Of a stretch of DNA of 64,000 nucleotides, positions 1 to 11,171 are shown in pieces. A program made the position numbers and the translations under genes. The DNA lies in the NCBI RefSeq assembly GCF_009663685.2, contig NZ_RCOG02000032.1, forward strand, positions 612,382 through 676,381, read 5' to 3'. Numbering within the stretch: position 1 is the first letter of the stretch; each line of letters opens with the position of its first letter. The stretch comes from Cupriavidus sp. U2 (lineage in GTDB: Bacteria > Pseudomonadota > Gammaproteobacteria > Burkholderiales > Burkholderiaceae). The notes beneath the pieces were generated by a model that searched no databases, was not told the DNA's origin, and saw only the letters and a list, made by a program, of their open reading frames with translations.

Positions 1-267
1 CGCCATGCGCCCGTGATCGCGCGTGAAGACGTCGAGGATCAGGCTGGTTTCGCGATAGGGATAGGCATGCAGCACGAACCCCGCCTCGTTGGTGACGCGC
101 AACTCCGAGCGCGCCGGCACGATGCGCATCGCGCGGTCCATCATTTCGCGCCCGGCCGCCGCCGGGCTCAGCGCGGGAATGGCGCCCGACTCCAGCACCT
201 CGGCGGCCTCCTCGGCAATCGGATCGGCACTGCGCGCACGCGGCGCGCCGCGGCGCACGTCAGGCAT
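1..267 (-). CDS. recO: DNA repair protein RecO, N-terminal part (cut by window edge)
   Basis: RecO works in the RecFOR pathway, loading RecA onto SSB-coated single-stranded DNA. Only the first 89 residues are in the window. The recognisable OB-fold start lies at residues 63-88, with the FVLHAYPYRETSLILDVF stretch typical of RecO; in E. coli this comes almost at the N-terminus, so this protein carries a roughly 55-residue extension. Methionines at residues 42, 43 and 47 are alternative starts that would shorten the extension. The gene begins 5 bases after the era stop codon and is the last visible member of the rnc-era-recO unit. The function is known from the family; the start is uncertain. 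Confidence 0.85.
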   Translation of the reverse strand, partial: MPDVRRGAPRARSADPIAEEAAEVLESGAIPALSPAAAGREMMDRAMRIVPARSELRVTNEAGFVLHAYPYRETSLILDVFTRDHGRMA

Positions 268-272
268 CTTGC

Positions 273-1211
273 TCACTCGTAGCCGTAGGCGCGCAATCCG
301 GCTTCGTTGTCGGCCCAGCCGCTCTTGACCTTGATCCACATTTCCAGGTAGACCTTGCCGTCGAACAGCTTTTCCATGTCGAGGCGCGCCTCGGTGGAGA
401 TCTGCTTGAGCTTGCTGCCCTTGTTGCCGATGATCATGGCCTTGTGCGCGTCGCGCTCAACCAGAATCGTGGCGAAAATGCGACGCAGCCGCCCTTCCGT
501 CTCGAACTTGTCGATGACGACGGTGCTCGTGTACGGCAGCTCGTCGCCGGTCCAGCGGAACACCTTCTCGCGGATGATTTCCGACGCCAGGAACCGCTCG
601 CTGCGGTCGGTCATCGCATCCACGTCGTACATTGGCTCGCCTTCCGGCAGATAGGGTCGGATGATGGCCAGCAGGCGGTCGATGTGGTCTCGCGTCTTGG
701 CGGACATCGGGACCACTTCCGTGAACGGAAAACGCTGTCCCATCTGCTCCAGGAACGGCATCATCACTTCCGACCGGCCTTCGCCGATGCGGTCGAGCTT
801 GTTGCACACCAGCAGCACCGGCACGTTCTTTGGCAGCAGCGCCAGCACCTTTTCGTCATCGGGGCCGAAATAGCCGGCTTCTACGACGAACAGCACCACA
901 TCCACCGACGACAACGTCGAAGTCACCGCGCGGTTCAGCGAACGGTTCAAGGCGCTGGCATGGCGCGTCTGGAAACCCGGGGTATCGGCGAACACGTACT
1001 GCGCATCATCGGTGGTCTGAATACCGACGATCCGATGCCGCGTTGTCTGCGCCTTGCGGGACGTGATGCTGATCTTCTGGCCGACCAGCGCGTTCATCAG
1101 CGTGGATTTGCCCACGTTCGGACGGCCAACGATGGCCACGGTGCCGCAGCGAAATGCCGTGGCACCAGAGGGTTCCGCCGCAGCCTGCTGCGGAGGGAGA
1201 GAATCGGTCAT
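273..1211 (-). CDS. era: GTPase Era, 16S rRNA-binding ribosome assembly factor
   Basis: Era is an essential GTPase that binds the 3' end of 16S rRNA during 30S maturation at the inner membrane and couples ribosome assembly to cell cycle. The 312-residue protein has the G1 loop GRPNVGKS at 29-36, G3 DTPGF at 76-80, G4 NKLD at 137-140 and G5 SAK at 170-172. A type II KH RNA-binding domain follows, with IGNKGSKLK at 261-269. Length is normal for the family apart from a short N-terminal extension of about 20 residues. Its ATG overlaps the rnc stop codon by 4 bases, so translation is probably coupled to RNase III, as in many proteobacteria. Confidence 0.97.
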   Translation of the reverse strand: MTDSLPPQQAAAEPSGATAFRCGTVAIVGRPNVGKSTLMNALVGQKISITSRKAQTTRHRIVGIQTTDDAQYVFADTPGFQTRHASALNRSLNRAVTSTLSSVDVVLFVVEAGYFGPDDEKVLALLPKNVPVLLVCNKLDRIGEGRSEVMMPFLEQMGQRFPFTEVVPMSAKTRDHIDRLLAIIRPYLPEGEPMYDVDAMTDRSERFLASEIIREKVFRWTGDELPYTSTVVIDKFETEGRLRRIFATILVERDAHKAMIIGNKGSKLKQISTEARLDMEKLFDGKVYLEMWIKVKSGWADNEAGLRAYGYE

Positions 1212-1978
1212 TCCTTCAACCTGAGAGACAACTGGGGATCCGGTGGCACCGGCTGCTTGCGCGTCTTGCCTGTTCGCTCGGCACGGCTGCGCTTGAGCAA
1301 CTGGGGCACGAGCTTCTGGACTTCGTCCAGCGCGAGCTTGGCCGCCGCCTGTTCGGCCGCACGGCGCGACGCGCCGGTGCCGAACACGCGCACCTCCAGT
1401 TTAGGCACGATGCATTCGACTTCAAATTGCTGGCTGTGCGCCGCACCGTGCGTGGCAATGACGTTGTACTGCGGCAGGGCAATCTTGTGACCCTGCAGGT
1501 ACTCCTGGAGCAGCGTCTTGGCGTCCTTGCCCAGCGTGCGCGGGTCCACCTGCTCCAGAATCGGGATATACAGCTTGCGGATCAACGCCCGGGCGGCGTC
1601 GAACCCGCTATCCAGGAATACGGCTCCGACGATGGCCTCGAGCGCGTCCGCCAGAATCGACGGGCGACGGAATCCGCCGCTCTTGAGCTCGCCTTCGCCC
1701 AGGCGCAACGCGTCCGACAACTGCAGCATCTGGGCGATCTCGTACAGCGCCTGCTGCTTGACCAGATTGGCGCGCACCCGCGACAGATCGCCTTCGTCCA
1801 GCTTGCCGAACATGCCATACAGCATGTCCGCCACCGCACAGTTCAGCACCGAATCGCCAAGAAATTCCAGGCGTTCGTTGTGCTGTGCGCTATGACTGCG
1901 ATGCGTGAGCGCCTGCTGCAGCAATTCGGGCTTGCTGAATCGGTAGCCGAGACGTTGCTGCAAGGCGTCGAGGGTCAT
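1208..1978 (-). CDS. rnc: Ribonuclease III
   Basis: RNase III cuts double-stranded RNA, maturing rRNA precursors and processing some mRNAs. The 256-residue protein carries the family signature [10 protein letters not shown] at 34-43, the second acidic metal-binding pair D111/E114 within [10 protein letters not shown], and a double-stranded RNA-binding domain at about 153-223. A basic, proline-containing tail of roughly 30 residues after the RNA-binding domain makes it longer than the 226-residue E. coli enzyme. It sits 4 bases after the DUF4845 gene and overlaps era by 4 bases, matching the classic lepB-rnc-era-recO arrangement. Confidence 0.97.
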   Translation of the reverse strand: MTLDALQQRLGYRFSKPELLQQALTHRSHSAQHNERLEFLGDSVLNCAVADMLYGMFGKLDEGDLSRVRANLVKQQALYEIAQMLQLSDALRLGEGELKSGGFRRPSILADALEAIVGAVFLDSGFDAARALIRKLYIPILEQVDPRTLGKDAKTLLQEYLQGHKIALPQYNVIATHGAAHSQQFEVECIVPKLEVRVFGTGASRRAAEQAAAKLALDEVQKLVPQLLKRSRAERTGKTRKQPVPPDPQLSLRLKE

Positions 1979-1982
1979 GTCT

Positions 1983-2375
1983 TTACTGCGTTCCCGAATA
2001 GGTAATCAAAAAACTCAACGGACCATAGATCTTCACTTCGGTCCGGTATTCGAAGCCGATCGAGCGAATACGCCCGGTTTCGTCCTCGTTCACGTCCAGA
2101 TCCTCGCCGCGGATCGAACTGATATTGTCGATCTGGGCCTGCTTGTCGAAATTGGCCGCTACGTCCTTGCGGTTGCTCGATCGGTCCTTGGCATAGCTGG
2201 TCGCCCGCTTCACCGAGAAATATTCCAGCATGCTGGGAATCGACTTCAATGCCGGCAACGCTATTGCCAACACCAGCGCCACCACCACAAGCATCGATCC
2301 CAACGAAAATCCGCGTGATTTATGAATCACAAATACGCGGACTTTCCCCCTTTTACCCGAAACCATCTGACCCAT
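1983..2375 (-). CDS. DUF4845 small membrane protein
   Basis: This is a 130-residue protein with one N-terminal membrane segment at about 25-44, flanked by lysine and arginine on the cytoplasmic side, and a polar domain of about 80 residues after it. The [10 protein letters not shown] pattern at 22-31 resembles prepilin-like or type II signal anchors, but no pilin cleavage motif is clear. Proteins of this kind (DUF4845) are commonly encoded between lepB and rnc in beta- and gamma-proteobacteria. Their function is not known to me. An in-frame ATG three codons later is an alternative start. Confidence 0.85.
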   Translation of the reverse strand: MGQMVSGKRGKVRVFVIHKSRGFSLGSMLVVVALVLAIALPALKSIPSMLEYFSVKRATSYAKDRSSNRKDVAANFDKQAQIDNISSIRGEDLDVNEDETGRIRSIGFEYRTEVKIYGPLSFLITYSGTQ

Positions 2376-2426
2376 CGCGCTGCCCTCTATATTGAGTGTT
2401 TTGCGCTGCGTAGTGCCGTGAACAGC

Positions 2427-3326
2427 TTATTTGAACGACCCTACGCGCCCGAAATTGCCCAGATTCATCCAGATCATGAAGGCCTTGCCGACGATATTCT
2501 TGTCGGGTACGAAGCCCCAGTATCGGGAATCCAGGCTGTTGTCACGGTTATCCCCCATGACGAAATAGTGACCTTCCGGCACTTTACATGTCAGCCCCTG
2601 CTGATTGTAAGTGCAGTTCTCGCGGAACGGAAAATCCGGATCGGCGCCGGCAACAAAGGCCGGCCGGTCCGTGTCGTTCAGAATGCCATGTTCGGGGCCG
2701 CCTGGCAGCTTTTCGGTGAAATGCTTCGAATAGGCCAGACGCTCCTCGTCGAGATAGTCGGGCAGTGCGCTGTATTCGGCCGGCTTGCCATTGATGGTCA
2801 GTTTCTTGTTTTCGTAACGCACCACGTCGCCCGGCACACCGATCACGCGCTTGATGTAGTCAAGCGACTCGTCCTTCGGATAGCGGAACACCATGACATC
2901 GCCGCGTTGCGGCTCCCCCACGTCGACGATTTTCTTGTTCACCACCGGCAGGCGAATACCGTAGTCGTACTTGTTCACCAGGATGAAGTCGCCGATCAGC
3001 AGCGTGGGAATCATCGACCCGGACGGGATCTTGAACGGCTCCACGACAAACGACCGCAGTACGAATACCGCCAGGATCACCGGGAAGAAACTCGCCGAAT
3101 ATTCGAGCCACCACGGCTGGCGCATTTTCTCTTCGGCCAGCTTCGCGCGCGAGCGGTCCAGTTCCGTGCCGGCCGGCACGGCCTGCATGTGCTGGCGCTG
3201 GGCGTCGAATTCCGCCAGCGCCAGTTGCGTGACGCTGCGGCGTTGACGCTCGAATACGAGCTTGTCCGCGACCCAGGCAATGCCCGTAATGACCACCAGC
3301 ACAAAAAGGATCAGTGCGAAATTCAT
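2427..3326 (-). CDS. lepB: Signal peptidase I
   Basis: LepB removes signal peptides from exported preproteins at the periplasmic face of the inner membrane. The 299-residue protein has two membrane segments, about 4-22 and 79-97, with a charged cytoplasmic loop between. The catalytic serine is S104 in PSGSM (101-105) and the general-base lysine is K159 in YIKRVIG. The conserved box GDNRDNSLDSR lies at 258-268. It lies 63 bases downstream of lepA, the usual lepA-lepB operon of proteobacteria, with DUF4845 and rnc following. Confidence 0.97.
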   Translation of the reverse strand: MNFALILFVLVVITGIAWVADKLVFERQRRSVTQLALAEFDAQRQHMQAVPAGTELDRSRAKLAEEKMRQPWWLEYSASFFPVILAVFVLRSFVVEPFKIPSGSMIPTLLIGDFILVNKYDYGIRLPVVNKKIVDVGEPQRGDVMVFRYPKDESLDYIKRVIGVPGDVVRYENKKLTINGKPAEYSALPDYLDEERLAYSKHFTEKLPGGPEHGILNDTDRPAFVAGADPDFPFRENCTYNQQGLTCKVPEGHYFVMGDNRDNSLDSRYWGFVPDKNIVGKAFMIWMNLGNFGRVGSFK

Positions 3327-3389
3327 GACGGCTTGGAGTGATGTCGATTTGTTGGTATCGCCGGCTTGCTATCGCCAGGGCGCAGGTAC

Positions 3390-5183
<1,794 letters not shown>

Positions 5184-5460
5184 CTAGTGATCTGGAAAAC
5201 GCCAGCGCGGCCCGGCATACCAGGACGGTGCGGGCGCGGCAAAAAGTGGGGCGCACGGTTTTGCGCCAATCCGCGATTTTACCGGATTTTCAAGGACTTC
5301 CGTCGCGCGAAATGCCTTTGCGCGCCGTGAATCCCGGCAGTTCGGCATGCCGGATCCTGCACCTTGGCAAAAAACGATCGCGCCGGAGGGCATCCGGCGC
5401 GATCAGTCGAGCTTCAGTTGTCCTTCAGCCGGCCTTCAGGCGTCGCTGATGGCCATTGGC
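5184..5460. other. Intergenic gap between mucD and lepA
   Basis: These 277 bases hold the mucD terminator hairpin at 5367-5404. The rest, toward lepA, presumably contains the lepA promoter, but I could not pick out a convincing -35/-10 pair. No coding potential was recognised. Confidence 0.6.
5367..5404 (-). terminator. Intrinsic terminator after mucD
   Basis: Read on the minus strand, GATCGCGCCGG pairs with CCGGCGCGATC (an 11-bp GC-rich stem plus one A-T pair, loop of 5), followed by GTTTTTTG. This is a textbook Rho-independent terminator placed 57 bases after the mucD stop codon, and it separates the rpoE-mucD stress module from lepA-lepB. Confidence 0.88.
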
Positions 5461-6954
5461 TTAGCGGCTCTGGCTCGGACGCAGGGTCAGCACCTGGGTA
5501 GCATCGCCGCGCCGCACGAACACCGCCGCCATGCGGTTCTTGTCGAGCGACTTGACCAGATCGTTGAACTGACGCGCCCCCGTCACATCCGTGTCGCCCA
5601 GCCGCAAAATGATGTCGCCGGGGCGGATGCCCGCTCGCGCCGCGGGACCGTCCGCCGTATCCACTTCCACGCCGGACTTGACCTTGAGCTCGCGCAGGCG
5701 CGCTTCGGGGATGTCGTTGACGACCAGTCCCAGCGCATTGGGCTTGGCTGCCGGCTGGTCTTCACCGCCGCTATTGCCCTTCCGGTCGCCCTTGCGCGCC
5801 GCAACCTTGGCATTGTCGGGTTCCAGCTCTGCAACCATGATCTGCACCTCGCGGGTCTGGCCCTTGCGCCACACCTGCAACGGCACCCGCGTGCCAGGCT
5901 TGGTATCACCAACCATGCGCGGCAGATCTGAAGCCTTCTCGATATCGCGACCGTTGAACTTCAGGATGATGTCGCCGGCCTCGATGCCCGCCTTTTCGGC
6001 CGGACCACCCGGCTCGACGCTGCCCACCAACGCGCCCCGCGCCCGACCCAGGCCCAGCGAATCGGCCGCTTCCTTCGAAACGTCGCTGATCGCCACGGCA
6101 ATACGGCCACGCGTGACCTTGCCGTTCGCCTTGAGCTGGTCCGTCACGCGCATCGCCTCGTCGATCGGAATCGCGAACGAAATGCCCATGTAGCCACCGC
6201 TGCGGCTGTAGATCTGCGAGTTGATGCCGATGACCTCGCCGCGCAGGTTGATCAGCGGGCCGCCCGAATTGCCGGGGTTCACCGCCACATCGGTCTGGAT
6301 GAACGGCAGATAGTCGCCCGTATCACGGCCCTTGGCCGATACGATGCCGGCGGTCACGCTGTTGTCCAGGCCGAACGGCGAGCCGATGGCCAACACCCAT
6401 TCGCCGGGGCGAATCTTGTCGGAATCGCCCAGTGCCAGACGCGGCAGGCCCGTGGCCTCGATCTTGAGCAGCGCCACGTCGGTGCGCTTGTCGGACCCGA
6501 TCAGCTTGGCCTTGAATTCGCGCTTGTCGGGCAGCGTGACATAGATCGTCTCGGCGTCAGCCACCACGTGAGCGTTGGTCATCACGTAGCCGTCCTGGCT
6601 GATGATGAACCCCGACCCTACGCCACGGCTCTGCTCCTCGCCCTGGGGCGGGGTCTGCGGCTGGCCACGGCGCGGCGGCGTCGGCTGGCCGGGCATCGGC
6701 ACGCCGAAGAACCGACGGAAAAACTCCGCCATCTCGTCGTCTTCGGGGGAATTGCCGCCCCGCGACCTGACCCGTTCGGTGGTGCGGATATTGACCACGG
6801 CCGGACTGGCCTTCTCGACGAGGTCAGTAAAGTCGGGCAGGTTGTAATTCGAGGCCGCCGCCTGGGCGTGGCCCACTTCGGAAACGGCCGGACCAAGCAC
6901 GAGCATGGCCACGAGGACCATGGCCCGCGCCAGGGCGGGGGATCTGGAAATCAT
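5461..6954 (-). CDS. mucD: Periplasmic Do-type serine protease MucD/DegP
   Basis: This DegP/HtrA-family protease and chaperone degrades misfolded envelope proteins in the periplasm. The 497-residue protein starts at the ATG giving a clear signal peptide (residues 1-32, cleavage near GHA-QA) with a GGGAG ribosome site upstream; an in-frame extension further upstream lacks these features. The catalytic triad is H129 (TNAHV), D159 (RTDVALL) and S230 in GNSGGP. Two PDZ domains follow at about 275-370 and 400-490. A proline-rich Q-linker lies at 88-110. It ends the rpoE-rseA-mucB-mucD cluster, the order found in Pseudomonas alg/muc loci, which supports a role as effector and feedback partner of sigma-E. 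Confidence 0.95.
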   Translation of the reverse strand: MISRSPALARAMVLVAMLVLGPAVSEVGHAQAAASNYNLPDFTDLVEKASPAVVNIRTTERVRSRGGNSPEDDEMAEFFRRFFGVPMPGQPTPPRRGQPQTPPQGEEQSRGVGSGFIISQDGYVMTNAHVVADAETIYVTLPDKREFKAKLIGSDKRTDVALLKIEATGLPRLALGDSDKIRPGEWVLAIGSPFGLDNSVTAGIVSAKGRDTGDYLPFIQTDVAVNPGNSGGPLINLRGEVIGINSQIYSRSGGYMGISFAIPIDEAMRVTDQLKANGKVTRGRIAVAISDVSKEAADSLGLGRARGALVGSVEPGGPAEKAGIEAGDIILKFNGRDIEKASDLPRMVGDTKPGTRVPLQVWRKGQTREVQIMVAELEPDNAKVAARKGDRKGNSGGEDQPAAKPNALGLVVNDIPEARLRELKVKSGVEVDTADGPAARAGIRPGDIILRLGDTDVTGARQFNDLVKSLDKNRMAAVFVRRGDATQVLTLRPSQSR

Positions 6955-7087
6955 CGACGAACTCCCGGGAGTATCTGCGAGAAACGGATGCTTCGCGGCA
7001 AGGCCAAGGCCGGGGCGCCTGCGAAGCGCACTGCCTGGTGGTCCGGCGCGGGATCCGCTGCCCCATCGCCGCCACGCCAAGATTCGC

Positions 7088-8176
7088 TCAGTGTACCGCC
7101 TTGGGCGGGCGGTATTCCACGCCGGCCGCGAACTGCTTCACGGTTGCGGCGGGCACCTCGCCGACCACCGTGATCCAGTAGTCGGACACCCGTCGCACCA
7201 CCACCTGGGTGGCGCCCAGTGAAGCCACGCCTTCGCGGCGGGCGCGTTGTTCGGATACCGGCTCGATAAACACCGACAGTCCCGTCAGGCCGTCGCTGTA
7301 CACGACCTGCAGCACTTCGAAGACGCCGGCGGGCTTGGCACCCTGGGTCGGCGCACGCAGCTCGCCGAGCGGGCGGCGCACCTCGCGGATCTTCTGGAAG
7401 CCCTTGATCGGGGCGTTGATCGTCCACCCTTCGTCGGCGATATTGGCCGGCTGATAGCTAACTTCGTAGTGATTCCACGAATTCGCACCCTTGATCGCGT
7501 TCAGGATGCGCTGCTTGTCGGTCGGCACGCCAATGTCGACCTGCGAAAACGCCACCTGTTCGAGCACCTTGCCGCCCTCGCCGATCGTCTGCGCGCGCAT
7601 CAGCAACCCGGAATTCTTGTCCGCCCACAGACGCACCGCATAGCGTGCCGCATCGTGCGGCTCCAGCGCGAAGACTTCGCACTCGACGCCCGCCACGCGT
7701 TCGGCGGGCAGCTTGCGCATGTCATAGAGATCCAGCACGTCACTCTTGTTCGTGGCGAGCAGCGCGGGGAAGCGGTCCTTGGCTTCCTGCTTCTCGATCA
7801 CGACGAGCTTCGCTTCCGGGATCAGGCTGTGGACCACGTCGTTCTGGCGCAGTACCTCGCGCGGCTTGCCGTCGAGCGTTTCCAGCCGTTCGTACTCGTT
7901 GTTGGCGAGGTCGCTGTAGTGCTGGATACGCGAGGCATGCATGACGCTGCCGCGCTGATAGATCAGCGTGCCGACGTAGTTTTCGCGCTGCGCGGCGCGA
8001 TGGATCTTGTTGAGCCACGCGGTGGCATCGCGTCGACTCAGCGCGCTGTCAGACGGCTGCGCGGTGGCTGCGGCAGCGGTCAGACACAAGGCCAGAAAAA
8101 AGGACCTGCGCAGGCCCTTCTTTCCGTGTACGCCCGCGATATCGGCGAGCGACCGTCCTCTATGCATGTCCGGCAT
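7088..8176 (-). CDS. mucB: Sigma-E regulatory protein MucB/RseB
   Basis: MucB/RseB is a periplasmic protein that binds the anti-sigma factor RseA and shields it from DegS cleavage, releasing it on sensing lipopolysaccharide or lipoprotein stress. The 362-residue protein has a signal peptide with the hydrophobic core FFLALCLTAAAATA at about 26-39, a LolA-like N-terminal domain (about 50-220) and a smaller C-terminal domain containing the VVYSDGLTGLSVFIEP stretch typical of the family. Its ATG overlaps the rseA stop codon by one base (TAATG), so the two are translationally coupled and made in proportion, as expected for a stoichiometric partner. Confidence 0.93.
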   Translation of the reverse strand: MPDMHRGRSLADIAGVHGKKGLRRSFFLALCLTAAAATAQPSDSALSRRDATAWLNKIHRAAQRENYVGTLIYQRGSVMHASRIQHYSDLANNEYERLETLDGKPREVLRQNDVVHSLIPEAKLVVIEKQEAKDRFPALLATNKSDVLDLYDMRKLPAERVAGVECEVFALEPHDAARYAVRLWADKNSGLLMRAQTIGEGGKVLEQVAFSQVDIGVPTDKQRILNAIKGANSWNHYEVSYQPANIADEGWTINAPIKGFQKIREVRRPLGELRAPTQGAKPAGVFEVLQVVYSDGLTGLSVFIEPVSEQRARREGVASLGATQVVVRRVSDYWITVVGEVPAATVKQFAAGVEYRPPKAVH

Positions 8177-8832
8177 TATTCCTGCGAATTATCCTGGGAG
8201 AAGTTGGCACCATTGGCCACTGTACGCATGGTCGGCACAAAGGCGTCCGTTGCTACAGACGTGCGGTGCGCACGCAGGTACTCGTCGAGACGCGGATCGC
8301 GGATCATCTGCGCGTTGTCGGCAGACACGGTCACGATCCCCCCCGCTGCGGGCGCGATCGAGGCAGCCGCCTTCATCGCGCTACCGGGCTGCTGTTCCAC
8401 GCGCGCGACGATGGCATCCGGCGCGCCGGCATCGCCCGGCCCGCGCATCTGCGGCACGACCACCCAGCTGACGGCCGCAACGGCGGCGGCAATCGCGGTT
8501 CCGGGCATGACGCGGCGCACCCACGACGGACGCACCAGCAGGCGCTGCCGGCCCGCGGCGGCCACGGCCGGCACCAGCACGTGCGGCTCGGATTCGAGTT
8601 GCGCGGAGAAGCGGGAAAGAAAATCGGAGGTCGACCCCGCGTGCGTCAGTTCCTCCGAACGCAGCGTGTCACCAATCAGTTGATACATCGACCATTCGGC
8701 CATCCCGGTCTCGCCCTTGGCGATATCCAGTGCCGCGTCGATTTCGTGCGCCTGCAGCTCGCCATCCATCAGGATCGAGATCTGCTCCGCTGCTTCCATT
8801 ACATGAACCGACTGCTTATGAGCCTGACCCAT
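8176..8832 (-). CDS. rseA: Anti-sigma-E factor RseA/MucA
   Basis: RseA holds RpoE inactive at the inner membrane; regulated proteolysis frees the sigma factor. The 218-residue protein has an N-terminal cytoplasmic sigma-binding domain with ISILMDGELQAHEIDAAL at about 19-36, one membrane segment at about 109-128, and a periplasmic tail of about 90 residues. I chose the ATG preceded by GGGGTTGGAA; a downstream ATG (8799, MEAAEQISI) is closer to the usual N-terminus and is possible. It lies 106 bases after rpoE and overlaps mucB by one base. Confidence 0.9.
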   Translation of the reverse strand: MGQAHKQSVHVMEAAEQISILMDGELQAHEIDAALDIAKGETGMAEWSMYQLIGDTLRSEELTHAGSTSDFLSRFSAQLESEPHVLVPAVAAAGRQRLLVRPSWVRRVMPGTAIAAAVAAVSWVVVPQMRGPGDAGAPDAIVARVEQQPGSAMKAAASIAPAAGGIVTVSADNAQMIRDPRLDEYLRAHRTSVATDAFVPTMRTVANGANFSQDNSQE

Positions 8833-8938
8833 TTCCAACCCCAAGAAATTCCATTGAACACCGATAAATCCCGTCACTACCGCTTGTCGTTTATCGATGC
8901 AGGAATAGGCTGCAACGCTGGCTGCACGACATTCTCAC

Positions 8939-9538
8939 TTACCATCGCTTGCCCTCTGCCGTTCCCAGCAGGGGCCGCAATTTTTCTGCGATCGCTTCGC
9001 GCGCCCGGAAAATCCGCGAGCGCACCGTACCGATCGGACACCCCATTGCCTCCGCGATCTCCTCATAACTGAGGCCTTCGATCTCGCGCAGCGTGATGGC
9101 GGTGCGTAATTCTTCCGGCAATGCTTCCATGGCGCGGTTCACCGTATCGGCAACCTGGCGCGTGTGAAGCATGGACTCCGGCGTATTGATATCCCTTAGT
9201 TGCTCACCATCCGCAAAAGTTTCAGCCTCTTCGGCATCGATATCGCTGGACGCTTCCGGACGGCGCCCCTGGGTTGCCAGGTAGTTCTTGGCGGTGTTCA
9301 CCGCGATCCGATACAGCCAGGTGTAGAAGGCGGATTCCCCCCGGAACTGGGGCAAGGCGCGATATGCCTTGATAAAGGCATCCTGCGCCACATCCTCCAC
9401 TTCTGCGGGGTCACGGACAAGGCGCGAGATCAGGCGAATGATCTTGCGGTGGTACTTGACCACCAGCAGTTCAAAGGCCTTCTTGTCGCCCTGCTGGACG
9501 CGTTCAACTAGAAGCTGATCGGCTTCGCGTTCGCTCAC
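8939..9538 (-). CDS. rpoE: RNA polymerase sigma factor RpoE (AlgU type)
   Basis: This extracytoplasmic-function sigma factor directs transcription of envelope stress genes. The 199-residue protein has sigma region 2 at about 24-92 (VEDVAQDAFIKAYRALPQF) and region 4 at about 133-186 with the helix-turn-helix GLSYEEIAEAMGCPIGTVRSR. It begins with GTG, supported by GCAGGTGA about 8 bases upstream and by the MSEREADQLLVERV start typical of the family. rseA, mucB and mucD follow. A sigma-E-like promoter and a perfect 15-bp dyad lie in the 273 bases upstream. Confidence 0.97.
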   Translation of the reverse strand: MSEREADQLLVERVQQGDKKAFELLVVKYHRKIIRLISRLVRDPAEVEDVAQDAFIKAYRALPQFRGESAFYTWLYRIAVNTAKNYLATQGRRPEASSDIDAEEAETFADGEQLRDINTPESMLHTRQVADTVNRAMEALPEELRTAITLREIEGLSYEEIAEAMGCPIGTVRSRIFRAREAIAEKLRPLLGTAEGKRW

Positions 9539-9572
9539 GAATGGTTCACCTGCTGCAGTGTATCTCTTGGTT

Positions 9573-9587
9573 TTGTCGTCACGACAA
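9573..9587. promoter_or_regulatory. Perfect 15-bp dyad in the rpoE leader
   Basis: The sequence TTGTCGT-C-ACGACAA is a perfect inverted repeat with a one-base centre, 35 bases upstream of the rpoE GTG and downstream of the candidate sigma-E promoter. Its 13-base core matches a site upstream of moaA (25883-25895) at 12 of 13 positions. It could be an operator or a small RNA hairpin; the regulator is unknown. Confidence 0.4.
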
Positions 9588-9640
9588 GCGTTGTATTTTA
9601 CCTACGATCCGTGCGCCCTCCGGCGTCGCAAAGCGCATTC

Positions 9641-9668
9641 TGTGACCGTGGCTACGCAATTTGGTTCC
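9641..9668 (-). promoter_or_regulatory. Candidate sigma-E (RpoE) autoregulatory promoter
   Basis: On the minus strand the order is GGAACCA, 15 bases, then GTCACA, close to the E. coli sigma-E pattern GGAACTT-N15/16-GTCAAA. The expected transcription start near 9634 would leave a leader of about 95 bases before rpoE. Autoregulation of rpoE is common in the family, which supports the call; the -35 has two mismatches. Confidence 0.42.
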
Positions 9669-9811
9669 TTGACCGGCACACTCCGGTTGCACCGTGTGCA
9701 ACCCGGCGGCACTGCGGCGGGACGATCGGGAGAATACTCGGAAGAAGCCGGGCGGCGCCGTGCTGCTGGCGGCGCCCCGGCGACGCGCCACGGACGGGCG
9801 CGTCATACGGC

Positions 9812-11044
9812 TCAGATACGGCGGAAAACCAGCGTGCCGTTGGTGCCGCCAAAGCCGAAGTTGTTCTTCACGGCCACATCGATCTTCATTTCACGTGCCG
9901 TGTTGGCCACGTAGTCCAGGTCGCACTCGGGGTCCTGGTCGAAGATGTTGATGGTCGGCGGCGAGATCTGGTTGTGGATCGCCAGCACGGTGAAGACTGA
10001 TTCCAGGCCGCCCGCACCGCCCAGCAAATGGCCGGTCATCGACTTGGTCGAGTTGACGGCAACCTTGTAGGCTGCGTCGCCGAGGGCCAGCTTGATGGCG
10101 TCCGATTCGTTCTTGTCGCCGAGCGGCGTCGACGTGCCATGGGCGTTGAGGTAGTTGACCTCGTCCGGGTTCACACCGGCGTCCTTGAGCGCGGCAACCA
10201 TGCAGCGGCGCGGGCCATCGGTGCTCGGGGCGGTCATGTGGTACGCGTCGCCGCTCATGCCGAAGCCCACCAGTTCGGCGTAGATGCGCGCACCGCGCGC
10301 CTTGGCCGATTCGTACTCTTCCAGCACCATCACGCCGGCGCCTTCGCCCAGCACGAAGCCGTCGCGGTCCTTGTCCCACGGACGCGAAGCGGCGGCAGGG
10401 TCATCATTGCGGGTCGACAGCGCGCGGGCCGCGGCAAAACCGCCGATGCCCAGCGGCGACACCGTCGATTCGGCACCGCCGGCAACCATCACATCGGCGT
10501 CGCCAGCCTGGATCAGGCGGGCGGCCAGGCCGATGCTGTGCAGGCCGGTCGTGCAGGCCGTCACGGCGGCCAGGTTCGGCCCCTTCAGGCCGTGGATGAT
10601 CGACAGGTGACCCGAGATCATGTTGATGATCGAACCCGGCACGAAGAACGGCGAGATGCGGCGCGGGCCACGGTTGGCCAGCGTCATCTGCGTGTCTTCG
10701 ATCATGGGCAGGCCGCCGATGCCGGAACCGACCAGCACGCCCACGCGCTCGGCATTGGCGTCGGTGATTTCCAGGCCGCTGTCCTTCAGCGCCTGGGTAC
10801 CGGCGGCGATGCCGAAATGGATAAACGTATCCATGTTGCGGGCTTCCTTGGCCGGGATGTATTCCTCGGCGTTGAAGCCCTTCACTTCGCCGGCGAAATG
10901 CACAGCCAGGGCGGAGTGATCGAATTTGGTAATGGTGGCGATGCCGGACTTGCCGGCAACCAGGTTGGCCCAGCCTTCGGCAACCGTGTTTCCGACCGGA
11001 GACACAAGGCCAAGCCCAGTGACGACGACGCGACGACGGCTCAC
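9812..11044 (-). CDS. fabF: 3-oxoacyl-ACP synthase II (KAS II)
   Basis: FabF condenses malonyl-ACP with long acyl-ACPs in fatty acid elongation and controls the share of cis-vaccenate with temperature. The 410-residue protein carries the thiolase-fold active-site triad C164 (in ACTTG), H302 ([11 protein letters not shown]) and H339 ([10 protein letters not shown]). The start is GTG with TAGGA 7 bases upstream. It follows acpP by 206 bases, a gap that holds a strong hairpin, and closes the plsX-fabH-fabD-fabG-acpP-fabF cluster. The residue after the active-site cysteine is Thr rather than the more usual Ala, which I regard as ordinary variation. Confidence 0.97.
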   Translation of the reverse strand: MSRRRVVVTGLGLVSPVGNTVAEGWANLVAGKSGIATITKFDHSALAVHFAGEVKGFNAEEYIPAKEARNMDTFIHFGIAAGTQALKDSGLEITDANAERVGVLVGSGIGGLPMIEDTQMTLANRGPRRISPFFVPGSIINMISGHLSIIHGLKGPNLAAVTACTTGLHSIGLAARLIQAGDADVMVAGGAESTVSPLGIGGFAAARALSTRNDDPAAASRPWDKDRDGFVLGEGAGVMVLEEYESAKARGARIYAELVGFGMSGDAYHMTAPSTDGPRRCMVAALKDAGVNPDEVNYLNAHGTSTPLGDKNESDAIKLALGDAAYKVAVNSTKSMTGHLLGGAGGLESVFTVLAIHNQISPPTINIFDQDPECDLDYVANTAREMKIDVAVKNNFGFGGTNGTLVFRRI

Positions 11045-11171
11045 TATATTTTCCTACGAGTGCGTGAAGTGGAATCGGATAACTTCAGGATCCCGCCGCG
11101 CCTGCCGACAAACCATGGCATGTGACGCACTGCTTGGGATCGATCCGGTTCAGCTTCTTCGAACAGACGAA

